A DNA stretch of 64,000 nucleotides from Candidatus Mycolicibacterium alkanivorans (GCF_022760805.1 NZ_JAIVFL010000001.1:2480001-2544000); one strand, 5' to 3'. Shown: positions 45,121 through 56,988, counted from the first letter of the stretch. A program made the numbers and translations. Notes: generated by a model not told the origin, from the letters alone.

Positions 45121-45240
45121 CATGGCCGGGTGCAGACCGTTTTCGACCGCCGCGTAGACAAGAAGCCGCTGCCGTTCCCGCCGGAGCCGATCGCCAGCAT
45201 CGGCATCCAGACCACCCGCTGGTCGCTGGACCGGGCCTTT
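45121..45240 (+). pseudogene. C-terminal relic of an FAD-dependent oxidoreductase
   Basis: A 40-codon frame reads VQTVFDRRVDKKPLPFPPEP and continues IASIGIQTTRWSLDRA before losing sense. This matches the C-terminal region of a mycobacterial NAD(P)/FAD-dependent oxidoreductase (KPLPFPPEP...IQxTRxxLDR). Nothing else of the gene remains. Confidence 0.5.
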
Positions 45241-45368
45241 GGTGGGTTGGTTTGCCGTTCACCTGTGCGTTGCCGTCGTCTCGATCACAGCTCCCCACGG
45301 CGCCTGGGTTACTCAATAGGCTTCCGGACGCGCGCCCAAGAAGCGGGCGGCTTACAGGAGGAATTGTC

Positions 45369-45959
45369 ATGGGAGACACACTCACCGAAGGCCAGAGACT
45401 CGAGAAGGGCGGTTCACTCACCTCGAACAATGGGGCTTACACCCTGACGCTGCAGGGCGACGGCAACCTCGTTCTGGCTGCGCGCGGGGAAGCAGTTTGG
45501 GCGACCGGTACCAACGGCCAGGACGTCGTGCGTGCCGAGGTGCAGGCCGACGGCAACTTCGTGCTGTACACGTCGGACAAGCCGATTTGGCACACCGACA
45601 CCAAGGGCAAGAAGAGCGTGAAGCTGGTGTTGCAGGACGACCGCAACCTGGTGCTCTACGCCGCCGACGGACCGGCCTGGTCCTCGCGCACCGAGACCGA
45701 CGCCCCGCCGCCGCCGGCCCCCGAGGCCGAGGCCGAGGTCGTTGAGGTGGCCCCGGTGGTCGTCGAGGAGCCGACGCCGACGCCGCCGCCTCCGCCGGAG
45801 CCGACGCCGCGGACCTACACCGTCGTGGCCGGTGACACCCTGTTCGCCATTGCCGAGCGCTTCTACGGTGACGGCAACCGTTACCCGGAGATCGCCGCGG
45901 CGAGTGGAATCTCCAACCCGGATCTGATCCAGATCGGGCAGGTCGTCACCATTCCCTGA
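45369..45959 (+). CDS. B-type mannose lectin with C-terminal LysM domain
   Basis: A 196-residue protein. Residues ~1-105 are a bulb-type (monocot mannose-binding) lectin with three LxLQxDxNLVLY-like repeats (LTLQGDGNLVLAA, AEVQADGNFVLYT, LVLQDDRNLVLYA). A Pro/Glu/Val-rich hinge of ~35 residues follows, then a LysM module at ~148-196 (YTVVAGDTLFAIAERFYGD ... IQIGQVVTIP). There is no signal peptide. A lectin of this domain order, binding mannose, is known from M. smegmatis. The ATG at 45369 has a strong AGGAGG. It may bridge mannosylated glycans and peptidoglycan; how it leaves the cell is unclear. Confidence 0.92.
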   Translation: MGDTLTEGQRLEKGGSLTSNNGAYTLTLQGDGNLVLAARGEAVWATGTNGQDVVRAEVQADGNFVLYTSDKPIWHTDTKGKKSVKLVLQDDRNLVLYAADGPAWSSRTETDAPPPPAPEAEAEVVEVAPVVVEEPTPTPPPPPEPTPRTYTVVAGDTLFAIAERFYGDGNRYPEIAAASGISNPDLIQIGQVVTIP

Positions 45960-46088
45960 CGGATTCCTGCGGGAACGACGCGGGCCCGCAATAGTGCGTC
46001 GGTAACGATCGGCTCTCGACGCCGATACACAGTCGACACACTATTGCGACCGCGTCGTTGACGGGTCGCCGACGGATCGGGGTGTAAG

Positions 46089-46775
46089 GTGGCTCGCTTA
46101 CCTCTTCGGTACCTCGTCGCAGCGGCCGCTGCCGTCGCCGCGTGCTCGGCCGTGGCCCCGGTGGCCCAGGCCGACCCCGGTGTGGTGGTTTCTCCCGGCA
46201 TGGAGATCCACCAGGACAGCAACGTCTGCACCCTCGGCTACGTCGACCCGGTCCAGCGGGTGGCCTTCTCGGCCGGGCATTGCCGCGGCAGCGGGCCGGT
46301 CACCGACAAGGACGGCCGGTTCATCGGCATGGTGTCGACATTCCGCGACAACACCCCCGACGGCACCGTCGTGCGCACCGATGAGGTGATCTCCGACTAC
46401 GAGACCATCGGCCTGGCCACCGATGTCGTCGTCAACAACATCCTTCCCGGCGGCCGCCAACTGGTCGCCGACGTCGCGCCACCGCTGACCGCGGGTGCTC
46501 CGGTGTGCCACTTCGGAGTGGTGACCGGGGAGAGCTGCGGCTCGGTCGAGCGGGTCAACAACGGCTGGTTCACGATGGACAACGGTGTCGTCAGCAAGAA
46601 GGGCGACTCCGGCGGGCCGGTCTACGTGCTGGCCGACAGCAACAAGGCCGTCATCATCGGACTGTTCAACAGCACCTGGGGCGCGCTGCCGGCCGCGGTG
46701 TCCTGGCAGGCCACCGGCCAGCAGGTCCGCGAGGACGTGGGCGTGGTCAACGTGGCGGTGTCGCAGCACAACTAG
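46089..46775 (+). CDS. Secreted trypsin-like serine protease homologue (Rv1815-like)
   Basis: A 228-residue exported protein with a signal peptide (~1-28, ending VAQA-D). The chymotrypsin-fold pieces are [10 protein letters not shown] (catalytic His), [11 protein letters not shown] (likely Asp region) and [11 protein letters not shown] (catalytic Ser). Four Cys probably form two disulfides (VCTLGY/GHC and VCHFG/ESCG). It matches the secreted M. tuberculosis protein Rv1815, whose target is not known to me. The GTG start at 46089 has only a weak ribosome site, so a leaderless transcript is possible. Confidence 0.87.
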   Translation: MARLPLRYLVAAAAAVAACSAVAPVAQADPGVVVSPGMEIHQDSNVCTLGYVDPVQRVAFSAGHCRGSGPVTDKDGRFIGMVSTFRDNTPDGTVVRTDEVISDYETIGLATDVVVNNILPGGRQLVADVAPPLTAGAPVCHFGVVTGESCGSVERVNNGWFTMDNGVVSKKGDSGGPVYVLADSNKAVIIGLFNSTWGALPAAVSWQATGQQVREDVGVVNVAVSQHN

Positions 46776-46918
46776 GGTTCTTCGCGCTGTCCTGCCGTGA
46801 GTGTGCGTCTGCATCCGGCTCGGGCGGCGTGTCCGCGCGCCTTCCAGGTGACCACCCGGGGCGACGGGTTCGCCGTGGTCGATGCGCTGTAGCTGCAACT
46901 GAATTCCTTGTGGCGCAA

Positions 46919-48832
46919 TCACATTCCCACGGTCTCGGCCCGGCGGTCGAGCTGCCACTCACCGCCACCCAGCAGGCGCAGGTGGTGGTCATGGTGTTGT
47001 TCGACGGTGCTGCGGTGGGTGACCGAGACGACGATGCAGTCCGGCAACCGGGTGCGCAGCAGCCGGTAGAGTGAGTACTCCTGACCCTCGTCGACGGCCG
47101 AGGTCGCCTCGTCGAGGAAGACCACCTTGGGCTCGGTCAGCAGGATCCGCGCGAATGCGATGCGCTGCTGCTCACCCGGCGAGAGGACCTTGGCCCAGTC
47201 CTGGACCTCGTCGAGCCGGCCGCTGAGATGCCCGAGCGCGACGTCGTCGAGGGTGGCGACGAGTCGTTCGTCGGCAATGCTGCCTTCGATCGCCGGATAG
47301 GTCAGCACGGCGCGCAGGTCACCCAGCGGGACGTAGGGGACCTGGGACAGGAACATCGTCTCCCCGTCACCACCGCCGGGCTGCCGAACCGTCCCGGAGC
47401 CGTAGGGCCACAGCCGGGCGATGCTGCGCAGCAGGGTGGTGCGCCCGCACCCGGGCGGGCCGGTGATCACCAGCGCCTCGCCGGGCTGCAGCTGGAGATC
47501 GAGCCCGTCGATCAGCATGTCACCGTTGGGCCGGCACACGTCGACGTCACGCAGTTCGAAAGTGCCGTCGGTGGTTTGCTCGGCATCCAGCCGGGGCAGG
47601 GCGCGTGCTTCGGCGTTGGCCTCGACCAGTCCGTCGAGGCGGATGATCGTGGCCCGGTAGCCGGCGAACGAGTCGTAGACGCTGCGGAAGAAGGCCAGCG
47701 AGTCGTGAATGTTGAGGAACGCGCTCGAAGACTGGGTGACGTCGCCGAAGCTGATCTGGCCGGCGAACAGCCGTGGCGCCTGGACCACCAGCGGCAGAGG
47801 GGTGATGACCTGGCTCATCGTCTGGTTCCAGCCCAGCAGGTACAGGCTGCGCACCACCAAGGCCCGGTAGTTGGCGATGATCGCGGTGAACCGCGATGCC
47901 AGGATGGAGCGTTCGGCGATCTCGCCGCGGTAGAACCCGATCGCCTCGGCGGCATCGCGCAACCGGACCAGCGCATAGCGGAAAGCCGCGTTGGTCAACT
48001 CGTTTCGGAAGCTCAGCAGGATCAGCGGCTTACCGATCCAGAACGCGATCACGGTGGCCACCGCGACATAGAGCAGCACCAGCCAGAACAGCGCGTGGTT
48101 GAGTGTGTTCCCGAACAGGCTGAGCGGACCGGACAGGTTCCACAGGATCGGGGTGAACGACACCACCGACACCACCGAGTTGATGGCCTCGAACAACAGC
48201 GTCGTCGACGAGCTCACGGTGGGCGAATCCGGTTCGGCGCCAGTGCCTGTGGTGAAGATGTCGATGTCCATCTGGATGCGCTGGTCGGGGTTGTCGATCG
48301 GGTTGTCGATGAACCGGCTGCGGTAGTAGGCCTCCTGTTCGAGCCAGTCCCCGGTGAGCCGATCGGTCAGCCACACCCGCCAGCGGATGATGAAGCGCTG
48401 CGTCAGGTAGATGTCGACTATCTGCCTGCTGACGTAGACCGCGGCGATGATCACGAAAGTCAGTATGGCGAGCCAAAATCCGTGCACTCCGGAGTCCCGC
48501 ACCGCCTCGTTGCCGGCTCCGGCGCCCTCGAACGCGACCTGCAGCGAGGAGTAAAGGTCGTTGCTGTAATAGCTCAGGAGCACGTCGAGGCGCACGGCGA
48601 TCATCGTCGAGAACAGCAGCACGCCCAGCCACAGCCACACCGCCACACTGGCGCGCCCGCGGAAGTATCCACCGGTGATCCGCCAGAACTGCCGGCCCCA
48701 GGTGGTGTAGCGGGCGAGGAGGACCAGGACGACGACCGCCACCACCGCGCTGATAGTCCACGCCTTGGCCGCCCACAGCAGCGAGTGCGGGATCTCGTTG
48801 CTCCAGTCAAGGGAGGGCTTGTACATCTCCAT
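46919..48832 (-). CDS. BacA/SbmA-type ABC transporter, copy 1 (Walker A Lys replaced by Arg)
   Basis: A 637-residue fusion. The SbmA/BacA membrane domain has about six helices and the conserved [22 protein letters not shown] segment. A C-terminal ATPase follows (~430-637) with signature [13 protein letters not shown], Walker [15 protein letters not shown] and the switch His in SVTHRST. The Walker A reads GPPGCGRTT, with Arg where Lys is expected, so ATP hydrolysis may be impaired. Mycobacterial BacA (Rv1819c) imports cobalamin and other hydrophilic compounds. The ATG at 48832 follows GAGGAG. It lies immediately downstream of a close paralogue in the same orientation. Confidence 0.88.
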   Translation of the reverse strand: MEMYKPSLDWSNEIPHSLLWAAKAWTISAVVAVVVLVLLARYTTWGRQFWRITGGYFRGRASVAVWLWLGVLLFSTMIAVRLDVLLSYYSNDLYSSLQVAFEGAGAGNEAVRDSGVHGFWLAILTFVIIAAVYVSRQIVDIYLTQRFIIRWRVWLTDRLTGDWLEQEAYYRSRFIDNPIDNPDQRIQMDIDIFTTGTGAEPDSPTVSSSTTLLFEAINSVVSVVSFTPILWNLSGPLSLFGNTLNHALFWLVLLYVAVATVIAFWIGKPLILLSFRNELTNAAFRYALVRLRDAAEAIGFYRGEIAERSILASRFTAIIANYRALVVRSLYLLGWNQTMSQVITPLPLVVQAPRLFAGQISFGDVTQSSSAFLNIHDSLAFFRSVYDSFAGYRATIIRLDGLVEANAEARALPRLDAEQTTDGTFELRDVDVCRPNGDMLIDGLDLQLQPGEALVITGPPGCGRTTLLRSIARLWPYGSGTVRQPGGGDGETMFLSQVPYVPLGDLRAVLTYPAIEGSIADERLVATLDDVALGHLSGRLDEVQDWAKVLSPGEQQRIAFARILLTEPKVVFLDEATSAVDEGQEYSLYRLLRTRLPDCIVVSVTHRSTVEQHHDHHLRLLGGGEWQLDRRAETVGM

Positions 48833-48939
48833 GGGCTGTTCTCCTCGGCCGCGACACGAGCGTGATCGGTTCGCGGCCAAGCTTTTCAGCAACCCGGCGG
48901 GAAGGTGCCCCGTCTCGCGCGATTGACCCCTGCGTCAGC

Positions 48940-50856
48940 TCAGACTGGCGCGGGTTCGTTGCCCTCGACCCGGCCCAGGTGCCAGGCGCCCTCGCCGAGC
49001 AACTCCAGATGCCGGGTGTGGTGTTGCTCGACGGTGCTGCGATGGCTGACGCTGACCAGGATGGTGTTGGGCAGCTCGGTGCGGATCAGGTCGTAGAGCG
49101 CGAACTCCAGACCTTCGTCGAGCGCGGAAGTGGCCTCGTCGAGGAAGGCCGCCTTGGGCCGGGTGAGCAGGACCCGGGCGAAGGCGATGCGCTGCTGCTC
49201 ACCCGGGGACAGCACCTTGGCCCAGTCCTGGACCTCGTTGAGCCGGATGGTCAGGTGCGACAACGCCACCTGGGTCAGCGCCCGCTGCAACTCCTCGTCA
49301 GGGATTGCACCGGAGTTGGCGGGGTAGGACACCACCGTGCGCAGATCACCGAGCGGGACATACGGCATTTGCGACAGGAACATGGTGTCGTGGTCGTCGA
49401 TCGGGCGGCGCAAGGTGCCCGAGGTGTAGGGCCACATCTGGGCCAGGCTGCGCAGCAGCGTGGTCTTGCCGGTGCCGGACGGTCCGGTGATCACCAGGGT
49501 CTCGCCGGGCTCCAGCCGCAGGTCGATGGGATCGAGCAGCTGTGCGCCGCTGGGGGTGCGGACCTCGACGCGCTGCAGTTCCACCGAGCCGTCGTGGCTG
49601 GCCACGGTGGTCAGCTTGGGCAGCTCGCGGGCCACCGAGTTGGTCTGGACCAGGCCGTGCAGACGGATGATCGCGGCCCGGTAGGCGGCGAAGGAGTCGT
49701 AGGCGTTGCGGAAGAACGACAGCGAGTCGTGGATCGAGCCGAATGCGCTCGAGGACTGCGTGACGTCACCGAGGTTGATCGCCCCGGAGAACAACCGGGG
49801 CGCCTGGATGACCAGCGGCAGCGGGTTGATGATCTGGCTCATCGTCAGGTTCCACCCGGTCAGCGCGATGGCGCGGTTCACATACCGGCGGTAGTTGGCG
49901 ATGATCTCGGCGAACTTGCGGCGCAGCAGCCCGCGCTCGGCGTCCTCGCCGCGGTAGAAGCCGACCGCCTCGGCGGCGTCGCGCAGCCGCACCAGCGCGT
50001 AGCGGAACACGGCGTTGGTGAGCTCGTTGCGGAAGCTCAGCCGGATCAGCGGATGGCCGATCCAGAACGCGATCACCGTCGCGAACACCACGTAGACCAG
50101 GACCACCCAGAACAGCGCATGGTCGAGCGTGATGCCGGCCACCGTCAGCGGGCCGGACAGGTGCCACAGGATCAGGGTGAACGAGACAACCGTCATCAGC
50201 GAGTTGATGGCCCCGAACAGCAGCATGCTGGACGAGCCGATCATCGGGGTGTTGGGCGATGACCCAACCCCGGCAGTGAAGATGTCCACGTCCTGCTGGA
50301 TGCGCTGGTCGGGGTTGTCGATGTCGGACTCGGTGAACCGGGTGCGGTAGTAGGCGTGGTCGTCGAGCCAGTCGCAGGTCAGCCGGTCGGTCAGCCACAC
50401 CCGCCAGCGGATGATGAAGCGCTGAGTCACGTAGATGTCGAGCATCACCCGGCTGATGTAGATGGTCGCCAGGATCGCGAAGATGATCAGGGCGGTCCAG
50501 AAGCCGTGGATGCCGGATTGGCGCACAGCGGCGTTGTTCGCGCCGGCGCCCTGGAACGCGACCTGCAGGGACGTGAACAGGTCGTTGCTGTAGAAGCTGA
50601 GCAGCACGTCAAGGCGTACCGACATCGTCACCGACAGCAGCAGGCCCGCGAGCCAGATCCACACCGGGATGCTCTGCTTGCCCTTGAAGTAGTCGCCGCT
50701 GACCCGCCAGTACTGACGGCCCCACACCGTGAAACGGGCCAGCAGGACCAAGACGACCATGCTGAGTACGGCGCTGATCGCCCACGCATTGAGAATCCAC
50801 AGCAACGAGGGCACGAACTCGTGCCCCCAGTCCATGGACGGCGTGTACATTTCCAA
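48940..50856 (-). CDS. bacA: BacA/SbmA-type ABC transporter, copy 2 (Rv1819c-like)
   Basis: A 638-residue paralogue of the downstream gene with the same layout and an intact ATPase: Walker [11 protein letters not shown], signature [13 protein letters not shown], Walker [15 protein letters not shown] and switch His SVSHRST. Its position next to ilvG and secA2 is that of Rv1819c, so I give it the bacA name. It imports vitamin B12 and other hydrophilic solutes in M. tuberculosis. The TTG at 50856 is chosen since GGAG lies 6 bp upstream and it aligns with the first ATG of copy 1; an ATG at 50850 is the alternative. Confidence 0.9.
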   Translation of the reverse strand: MEMYTPSMDWGHEFVPSLLWILNAWAISAVLSMVVLVLLARFTVWGRQYWRVSGDYFKGKQSIPVWIWLAGLLLSVTMSVRLDVLLSFYSNDLFTSLQVAFQGAGANNAAVRQSGIHGFWTALIIFAILATIYISRVMLDIYVTQRFIIRWRVWLTDRLTCDWLDDHAYYRTRFTESDIDNPDQRIQQDVDIFTAGVGSSPNTPMIGSSSMLLFGAINSLMTVVSFTLILWHLSGPLTVAGITLDHALFWVVLVYVVFATVIAFWIGHPLIRLSFRNELTNAVFRYALVRLRDAAEAVGFYRGEDAERGLLRRKFAEIIANYRRYVNRAIALTGWNLTMSQIINPLPLVIQAPRLFSGAINLGDVTQSSSAFGSIHDSLSFFRNAYDSFAAYRAAIIRLHGLVQTNSVARELPKLTTVASHDGSVELQRVEVRTPSGAQLLDPIDLRLEPGETLVITGPSGTGKTTLLRSLAQMWPYTSGTLRRPIDDHDTMFLSQMPYVPLGDLRTVVSYPANSGAIPDEELQRALTQVALSHLTIRLNEVQDWAKVLSPGEQQRIAFARVLLTRPKAAFLDEATSALDEGLEFALYDLIRTELPNTILVSVSHRSTVEQHHTRHLELLGEGAWHLGRVEGNEPAPV

Positions 50857-51064
50857 CGCGTTCTCCTCCCGCGGCGGCGGCGTCGCGACGACGACCGATC
50901 CGGTGGCTTCCCGGCAACCTACCCCGGCGTGCGGGTTCGGGGGCGTGACCACCCGAGATGGCCGGCACAATTCCAGTCCGGGAGGCCCACCCTAATGGCC
51001 ACGACGTCATGACGCCGCGGCCAGACCTACCCGATTATGCGGGTCCGCTGGTTAGGCTCGGCCG

Positions 51065-52708
51065 ATGGGCACCGACGCTGATTCTCCGCACACCGTTCAC
51101 GCCGGCACATTGGTCGCACGGCGGCTGCGAGCCAGCGGCATCGACACGGTGTTCACCCTGTCCGGTGGTCACATCTTCCCGATCTACGACGGCTGCCGCA
51201 GCGAGGGAATCCGGCTGATCGATACCCGCCACGAGCAGACCGCGGCCTTCGCCGCCGAGGGCTGGTCGAAGGTGACGCGGGTACCCGGTGTCGTCGCGCT
51301 GACCGCCGGGCCCGGGGTGACCAACGGGATGAGCGCGATGGCCGCCGCCCAGCAGAACCAGTCACCGATGCTGGTCCTCGGCGGGCGCGCCCCGGCGCTG
51401 CGCTGGGGGATGGGCTCGCTGCAGGAGATCGACCACGTCCCGTTCGTGGCCCCGCTGACCCGCTACGCGGTCACCGCCGAGTCGGCCGGCGCCGTCGGTG
51501 ACCGGGTCGACGACGCGCTGCGCGCGGCAGTCGGCGCGCCATCCGGGGCGGCATTCGTCGACTTCCCGATGGACCACCTGTTCGGCGAGGCCCACGACCG
51601 CGACGAACCGGGTGCACTGACTGAGCTGCCCGCGCTGCCGGCGCCGGACGGACTCGAACTGCAGCGGGCCGTCGACCTGCTCTCCGACGCGCAGCGCCCG
51701 GTGATCATGGCCGGCACCAACGTGTGGTGGGGGCACGCCGAGGAGGCCCTGCTCGACCTGGCCGAGAAACTGCGAATCCCGGTGTTCGCCAACGGAATGG
51801 CCCGCGGCATCGTCGGCGCGGACCGGGACCTGGGGTTCTCGCGCGCCCGGTCGGCGGCGCTCTCGCAGGCCGACGTGGCTCTGGTCGTCGGGGTGCCGAT
51901 GGACTTCCGGCTCGGCTTCGGCGCCGTCTTCGGCAACGAGACCCGGCTGATCGTCGCCGACCGCGTCGCCCCCGACCGCGGCCATCCCCGCGCGGTGGCC
52001 GCGGGCCTCTACGGCGACCTGTCGGTGATCCTTACCGCGCTGGCCGGCGCCGCCGCCGGAGCACATGAGGATTGGATCGGCTCGCTGCGCACGCTCGAGG
52101 CCAGGGCCCGGGCCGCCGAGGCCGAGGAACTGGCCGACGACCGCACCCCGCTGCACCCGATGCGGGTCTACGCCGAACTGATGCCGCTGCTGGATCGCGA
52201 CGCGATCGTGGTCATCGACGCCGGTGACTTCGGTTCCTACGCGGGCCGCGTCATCGACAGCTACGTGCCCGGCGCGTGGCTCGACAGCGGGCCGTTCGGC
52301 TGCCTGGGGTCGGGGCCGGGCTACGCGTTGGCCGCCAAGCTGGCCCGGCCCGACCGGCAGGTCGTGCTGCTGCAGGGCGACGGGGCGTTCGGCTTCTCCG
52401 GGATGGAGTGGGACACGCTGGTTCGCCATGGCGTGCACGTGGTGTCGGTGATCGGCAACAACGGGATCTGGGCGCTGGAGAAGCATCCGATGGAGATGCT
52501 CTACGGCTATTCGGTGGTCGCCGAATTGCGGCCGGGCACCCGCTACGACGAGGTGGTGCGGGCGCTGGGCGGGCACGGCGAGCTGGTGGCGACGCCCGAG
52601 GAGCTGCGCCCGGCACTGCGCCGGGCCTTCGAAGCCGGGGTGCCCGCGGTGGTGAATACGCTGACCGACCCCTCGGTGGCCTACCCGCGGCGGTCGAATT
52701 TGGGGTGA
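51065..52708 (+). CDS. ilvG: Acetolactate synthase-like TPP enzyme
   Basis: A 547-residue thiamine-diphosphate enzyme. The catalytic Glu lies in [14 protein letters not shown], the PYR-domain motif is [14 protein letters not shown], and the TPP/Mg motif is [18 protein letters not shown] followed by VIGNNGIW. It corresponds to Rv1820 (IlvG), a homologue of the large acetolactate synthase subunit whose exact reaction is uncertain; it lacks a neighbouring small subunit. The genomic position next to bacA and secA2 is conserved. Confidence 0.9.
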   Translation: MGTDADSPHTVHAGTLVARRLRASGIDTVFTLSGGHIFPIYDGCRSEGIRLIDTRHEQTAAFAAEGWSKVTRVPGVVALTAGPGVTNGMSAMAAAQQNQSPMLVLGGRAPALRWGMGSLQEIDHVPFVAPLTRYAVTAESAGAVGDRVDDALRAAVGAPSGAAFVDFPMDHLFGEAHDRDEPGALTELPALPAPDGLELQRAVDLLSDAQRPVIMAGTNVWWGHAEEALLDLAEKLRIPVFANGMARGIVGADRDLGFSRARSAALSQADVALVVGVPMDFRLGFGAVFGNETRLIVADRVAPDRGHPRAVAAGLYGDLSVILTALAGAAAGAHEDWIGSLRTLEARARAAEAEELADDRTPLHPMRVYAELMPLLDRDAIVVIDAGDFGSYAGRVIDSYVPGAWLDSGPFGCLGSGPGYALAAKLARPDRQVVLLQGDGAFGFSGMEWDTLVRHGVHVVSVIGNNGIWALEKHPMEMLYGYSVVAELRPGTRYDEVVRALGGHGELVATPEELRPALRRAFEAGVPAVVNTLTDPSVAYPRRSNLG

Positions 52709-52758
52709 TCCGGGCCAGCCGCCACAGGACCTTGCGCGGCCGCCGGTACCGTTGACCC

Positions 52759-55089
52759 GTGGCGAAGAATCGCAAGACCACCGCAGGGTCGGGTCGCGTC
52801 AGCCGGGGCTTCTGGCGCCTGCTCGGGGCGAGCACGGACAAGACCAGGGCCGAATCGATGTCCGAGGTGGAAGCCTCGGCGGAGTTCGACGAAAAGGCCG
52901 CGGGCCTCGAAGACGAGCAGCTCAAGAAGGCCGCACAGCTGCTGGACCTCAAGGAGCTGGCCGGCTCGGCCGACATCCCGCAGTTCCTGGCCATCGCCCG
53001 GGAGGCCGCCGAACGCGCCACCGGGCTGCGGCCCTTCGACGTCCAGTTGCTCGGCGCACTGCGGATGATGGCCGGTGACGTCATCGAGATGGCCACCGGT
53101 GAGGGCAAGACGCTCTCCGGTGCCATCGCCGCCGCCGGTTACGCCCTGAGCGGGCGCAACGTGCACGTCGTGACGATCAACGACTACCTGGCCCGCCGCG
53201 ACGCGGAGTGGATGGGGCCGCTGATCGAGGCGTTGGGCCTGACGGTCGGCTGGATCACCGAGGATTCGACCGCCGAGGAGCGCCGCGCCGCCTACCAGTG
53301 CGACGTCACCTACGCGTCGGTCAACGAGATCGGCTTCGATGTGCTGCGCGACCAGCTGGTCACCGACGTCGCCGACCTGGTCTCGCCCAACCCCGACGTG
53401 GCGCTGATCGACGAGGCTGACTCGGTGCTGGTCGACGAGGCGCTGGTGCCGCTGGTGCTGGCCGGGACGACGCACCGCGAGACCCCGAAGCTGGACATCG
53501 TGCGGCTGGTGGGCCAGCTGCAGGCCGGCGAGCACTACGACACCGACACCGACAGCCGCAACGTCCACCTCACCGAGACCGGTGCGCAGAAGCTGGAGAA
53601 GGCGCTCGGCGGCATCGACCTGTACTCCGAGGAGCACGTCGGCACCACCCTGACCGAGGTCAACGTCGCCTTGCACGCGCACGTGCTGCTGCAGCGCGAT
53701 GTGCACTACATCGTGCGCAACGGCGCGGTGCGCCTGATCAACTCCTCCCGTGGCCGCGTCGCCCAGCTACAGCGCTGGCCGGACGGCCTGCAGGCTGCGG
53801 TGGAAGCCAAGGAGGGCATCGCAACCACCGAGACCGGTGAGGTGCTCGACACCATCACCGTGCAGGCGCTGATCAACCGCTACCCGACGGTGTGCGGTAT
53901 GACCGGTACCGCGCTGGCCGCCGGTGAACAGCTGCGGCAGTTCTACAAGCTGGGCGTCTCGCCGATCCCGTCGAATGCGCCCAACATCCGCGAGGACGAG
54001 CCGGATCGCGTCTACATCACCGCCGCGGCCAAGACCGAGGCGATCATCGAGCACATCATCGAGGTCCACGCGACCGGCCAGCCGATCCTGGTCGGCACGC
54101 GCGACGTCGCCGAGTCCGAGGAGCTCTACGAGCGGCTGGTCAGGCGCGGCGTGCCCGCGGTGGTGCTCAACGCCAAGAACGACGAGGAGGAGGCCGCCGT
54201 CATCGCCGAGGCGGGCAAGCTCGGCGCGGTGACGGTGTCCACCCAGATTGCCGGGCGCGGCACCGATATCCGGCTCGGCGGCTCCGACGAGGCCGACCAC
54301 GACAAGGTGGCCGATCTGGGCGGCCTGCACGTCGTCGGCACCGGCCGGCACAACACCGAGCGGCTGGACAACCAGCTGCGCGGCCGCGCTGGCCGCCAGG
54401 GTGACCCGGGTTCCACGGTGTTCTTCGCCAGCTGGGAAGACGAAGTCGTCACCTCCCACGTCGAGCGTGGCAAGCTACCACTGGACTGCGACGAGACCGG
54501 CAAGATCACCAGCCCGAAGGCGGCCTCGCTGCTCGACCATGCCCAGCGGGTGGCCGACGGCCGGCTGCTGGACGTGCACGCCAACACCTGGCGCTACAAC
54601 CAGCTGATCGCCCAGCAGCGGGCCATCATCGTCGAGCGGCGCAACACCCTGCTCAGCACGCCAGCGGCCCGTGAGGAGCTCGCGGAGCTCTCACCGGAGC
54701 GCTACGAGATGTTGTCGGAGAAGGTGTCCGAGGAGCGGCTGGAGAAGATCTGCCGCGACATCATGCTGTTCCACCTCGACCGCGGCTGGGCCGACCACCT
54801 GGCCTACCTGTCGGACATCCGGGAGAGCATCCACCTGCGCGCCCTGGGGCGACAGAACCCGCTCGACGAGTTCCACCGGATGGCCGTCGACGCGTTCGCC
54901 CACCTGGCCGCCGACGCAATCGAGGCGGCCCAGCAGACGTTCGAGACCGCCGACGTGCTCGAGCAGGAGCAGGGCCTGGACCTGTCCAAGCTGGCCCGGC
55001 CCACCTCGACGTGGACGTACATGGTGCACGACAACCCACTCAACGACGACACGTTGTCAGCGCTGAGCCTGCCCGGGGTGTTCAGCTAG
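52759..55089 (+). CDS. secA2: Accessory Sec ATPase SecA2
   Basis: A 776-residue SecA2, shorter than SecA1, as in M. tuberculosis Rv1821. The Walker A is [11 protein letters not shown], the DEAD-box-like Walker B is [13 protein letters not shown], then [33 protein letters not shown] and [15 protein letters not shown]. The C-terminal Zn-binding tail of SecA1 is absent. It drives export of a small set of proteins, often without classical signals, through the SecYEG channel. The GTG start at 52759 matches the MAKNRK-like N-terminus. Confidence 0.96.
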   Translation: MAKNRKTTAGSGRVSRGFWRLLGASTDKTRAESMSEVEASAEFDEKAAGLEDEQLKKAAQLLDLKELAGSADIPQFLAIAREAAERATGLRPFDVQLLGALRMMAGDVIEMATGEGKTLSGAIAAAGYALSGRNVHVVTINDYLARRDAEWMGPLIEALGLTVGWITEDSTAEERRAAYQCDVTYASVNEIGFDVLRDQLVTDVADLVSPNPDVALIDEADSVLVDEALVPLVLAGTTHRETPKLDIVRLVGQLQAGEHYDTDTDSRNVHLTETGAQKLEKALGGIDLYSEEHVGTTLTEVNVALHAHVLLQRDVHYIVRNGAVRLINSSRGRVAQLQRWPDGLQAAVEAKEGIATTETGEVLDTITVQALINRYPTVCGMTGTALAAGEQLRQFYKLGVSPIPSNAPNIREDEPDRVYITAAAKTEAIIEHIIEVHATGQPILVGTRDVAESEELYERLVRRGVPAVVLNAKNDEEEAAVIAEAGKLGAVTVSTQIAGRGTDIRLGGSDEADHDKVADLGGLHVVGTGRHNTERLDNQLRGRAGRQGDPGSTVFFASWEDEVVTSHVERGKLPLDCDETGKITSPKAASLLDHAQRVADGRLLDVHANTWRYNQLIAQQRAIIVERRNTLLSTPAAREELAELSPERYEMLSEKVSEERLEKICRDIMLFHLDRGWADHLAYLSDIRESIHLRALGRQNPLDEFHRMAVDAFAHLAADAIEAAQQTFETADVLEQEQGLDLSKLARPTSTWTYMVHDNPLNDDTLSALSLPGVFS

Positions 55090-55105
55090 GGCTAGGTTCA
55101 GTCCC

Positions 55106-55729
55106 ATGGAACGCGGGGTCGATCGGGTGCTGACCATCCCGAACGTGCTCAGCGTCATCCGGCTCGTCCTGGTACCGGTCTTCCTGTACCTGCTGCTGTT
55201 CACCCACGCCTACGGCTGGGCGGTGGTGATCCTGATGTTCAGCGGGTTCTCCGACTGGGCAGACGGCAAGATCGCCCGCCTGGTGGCCAACCAGTCCTCC
55301 CGGCTCGGTGAACTCCTCGACCCCCTGGTGGACCGCATCTACATGGTCGCCGTGCCGGTGGGACTGGGGTTTTCCGGCGTCGTTCCCTGGTGGGTGGTCG
55401 GCATCCTGATCGGACGCGACGCCGTGCTGGCCGCCGCCCTCCCGGTAGTGCGCAGCCGCGGGCTGACCTCGCTGCCGGTCACCTACATCGGCAAGGCGGC
55501 GACGTTCGCGTTGATGTCCGGCTTCCCGCTGGTCCTGCTGGGTCAGTGGGACGCCGTCTGGAGCCATGTCATCGGCGCATGCGGCTGGGGTTTCGTCGTC
55601 TGGGGCATGGGCATGTACCTGTGGTCGGCGGTGCTCTACCTGCTGCAGGTGCGCCTGGTCGTGCGCACGATGCCGAAAGTCACCGCCGTCAGCCGACGCA
55701 CCGACAGCAGCGATGCCGGCGCCGTCTGA
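55106..55729 (+). CDS. pgsA2: CDP-alcohol phosphatidyltransferase PgsA2
   Basis: A 207-residue membrane enzyme with ~6 helices and the CDP-OH-P signature [10 protein letters not shown] ... [10 protein letters not shown] (D-G-AR...G...D...D). It corresponds to Rv1822. The family links a CDP-diacylglycerol to an alcohol; whether PgsA2 makes phosphatidylglycerol phosphate or another lipid is not settled. It begins 16 bp after secA2 and overlaps the next gene by 17 bp. Confidence 0.92.
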   Translation: MERGVDRVLTIPNVLSVIRLVLVPVFLYLLLFTHAYGWAVVILMFSGFSDWADGKIARLVANQSSRLGELLDPLVDRIYMVAVPVGLGFSGVVPWWVVGILIGRDAVLAAALPVVRSRGLTSLPVTYIGKAATFALMSGFPLVLLGQWDAVWSHVIGACGWGFVVWGMGMYLWSAVLYLLQVRLVVRTMPKVTAVSRRTDSSDAGAV

Positions 55730-56624
55730 CCGCGCCGTGGGCTTCGACCCACCGGCGGGCCTATCCGGGCCGGCCGAGAACCGGCCGTCGCTGATCCCGT
55801 TGCCGTCGCTGCTGCGTTCCCTGCTCACCGATCACCTCGACCCCGGCTATGCCGCCGCGGCGGAGCGCCGCCGCGCCGGAGCCGCCCGGCGCCGGGCCGC
55901 CGACCACCTGTGGCAGGCGCTGGCGGCGCTGCTGATCGCGGTGGTGTTCGCCGCGGCGGTCGCCCAGGCGCGCTCGACGGCCCCGGGCGTCAGCGCCGCA
56001 CAGCAGGTGCTGGCGGCCAGCGTGCGCTCGGCCGAACGCAGCACCGACGAGCTGGCCACCCGCCGCAATGCGTTGGCCGTGCAGGCCGACGACATCCAGC
56101 GCCGCCAATTGCGCGACGACAGAACGGGTCGGCAGCTGCTGACCCGGCTCGACGAGCTCAGCCTGACCGCGGCCACCACGCCGGTGATCGGCCCCGGGCT
56201 GAACATCACCATCACCGACCCGGGGGCGGGTCGTGACCTGACCGACGTCGCCAAGCAGCGCGTGCCGGGCAGCCGCCAGGTCATCCTGGACCGGGACCTG
56301 CAGCTGGTGGTGAACTCGCTGTGGGCCGCAGGCGCCGAGGCCATCTCGGTCGGCGGGGTCCGGATGGGGCCCAACGCGACCATCCGGCAGGCTGGCGGCG
56401 CGATCCTGGTCGACAATCATCCGGTCAGCAGCCCCTACGCCATCCTCGCGGTGGGGCCGCCCAACACGATGCGCGACACCTTCGAGCGCAGTTCCGGATT
56501 GCAGCGCCTGCGATTGCTGGAGGCCTACTACGGCGTCGGGGTCGGCGTGAGCAGCGGCGACGGCCTGTCGCTGCCCGCGGGCACGGTCCGGGAGATTACA
56601 TTTGCCAAGCAGATCGGGCCGTGA
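55713..56624 (+). CDS. DUF881 membrane-anchored protein (Rv1823-like)
   Basis: A 303-residue protein. A ~60-residue cytoplasmic head is followed by one membrane helix (~73-93), a coiled-coil-like stretch ([21 protein letters not shown]), and the extracytoplasmic DUF881 domain with [31 protein letters not shown] and ASSPYAIL-type segments. The start at 55713 lies inside the end of pgsA2. DUF881 proteins resemble divisome/YlxW-like proteins of Gram-positive bacteria. It pairs with another DUF881 gene two places downstream. Confidence 0.88.
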   Translation: MPAPSDRAVGFDPPAGLSGPAENRPSLIPLPSLLRSLLTDHLDPGYAAAAERRRAGAARRRAADHLWQALAALLIAVVFAAAVAQARSTAPGVSAAQQVLAASVRSAERSTDELATRRNALAVQADDIQRRQLRDDRTGRQLLTRLDELSLTAATTPVIGPGLNITITDPGAGRDLTDVAKQRVPGSRQVILDRDLQLVVNSLWAAGAEAISVGGVRMGPNATIRQAGGAILVDNHPVSSPYAILAVGPPNTMRDTFERSSGLQRLRLLEAYYGVGVGVSSGDGLSLPAGTVREITFAKQIGP

Positions 56625-56654
56625 GGGATCCATCAGGGGAATGAGCCGTCAGAC

Positions 56655-56987
56655 ATGATCGGAATCGCCGCGCTGGTGGTCGGCATCGTGCTGGGCCTCG
56701 TCTTCCACCCGAGCGTGCCCGAGGTCATCCAGCCCTATCTGCCCATCGCCGTCGTCGCCGCGCTCGACGCCGTCTTCGGCGGTCTGCGCGCCTACCTGGA
56801 GAAGATCTTCGACGCCAAGGTCTTCGTCGTCTCGTTCGTGTTCAACGTGCTGGTGGCGGCGCTGATCGTCTACGTCGGCGACCAACTCGGCGTGGGCTCG
56901 CAGCTGTCGACCGCGATCATCGTGGTGCTCGGCATCCGGATCTTCGGCAACGCGGCCGCTTTGCGGCGACGGTTGTTCGGCGCCTGA
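56655..56987 (+). CDS. Small basic protein family, DUF1290 (Rv1824-like)
   Basis: A 110-residue integral membrane protein with three hydrophobic segments and the family motif LPIAVVAALDAVFGGLRAYL, then RIFGNAAALRRRLF. This is the sbp family found near division genes in Gram-positive bacteria. It is always sandwiched between two DUF881 genes in mycobacteria, which suggests a shared membrane complex; its molecular role is unknown. Confidence 0.9.
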   Translation: MIGIAALVVGIVLGLVFHPSVPEVIQPYLPIAVVAALDAVFGGLRAYLEKIFDAKVFVVSFVFNVLVAALIVYVGDQLGVGSQLSTAIIVVLGIRIFGNAAALRRRLFGA

Positions 56988-56988
56988 G

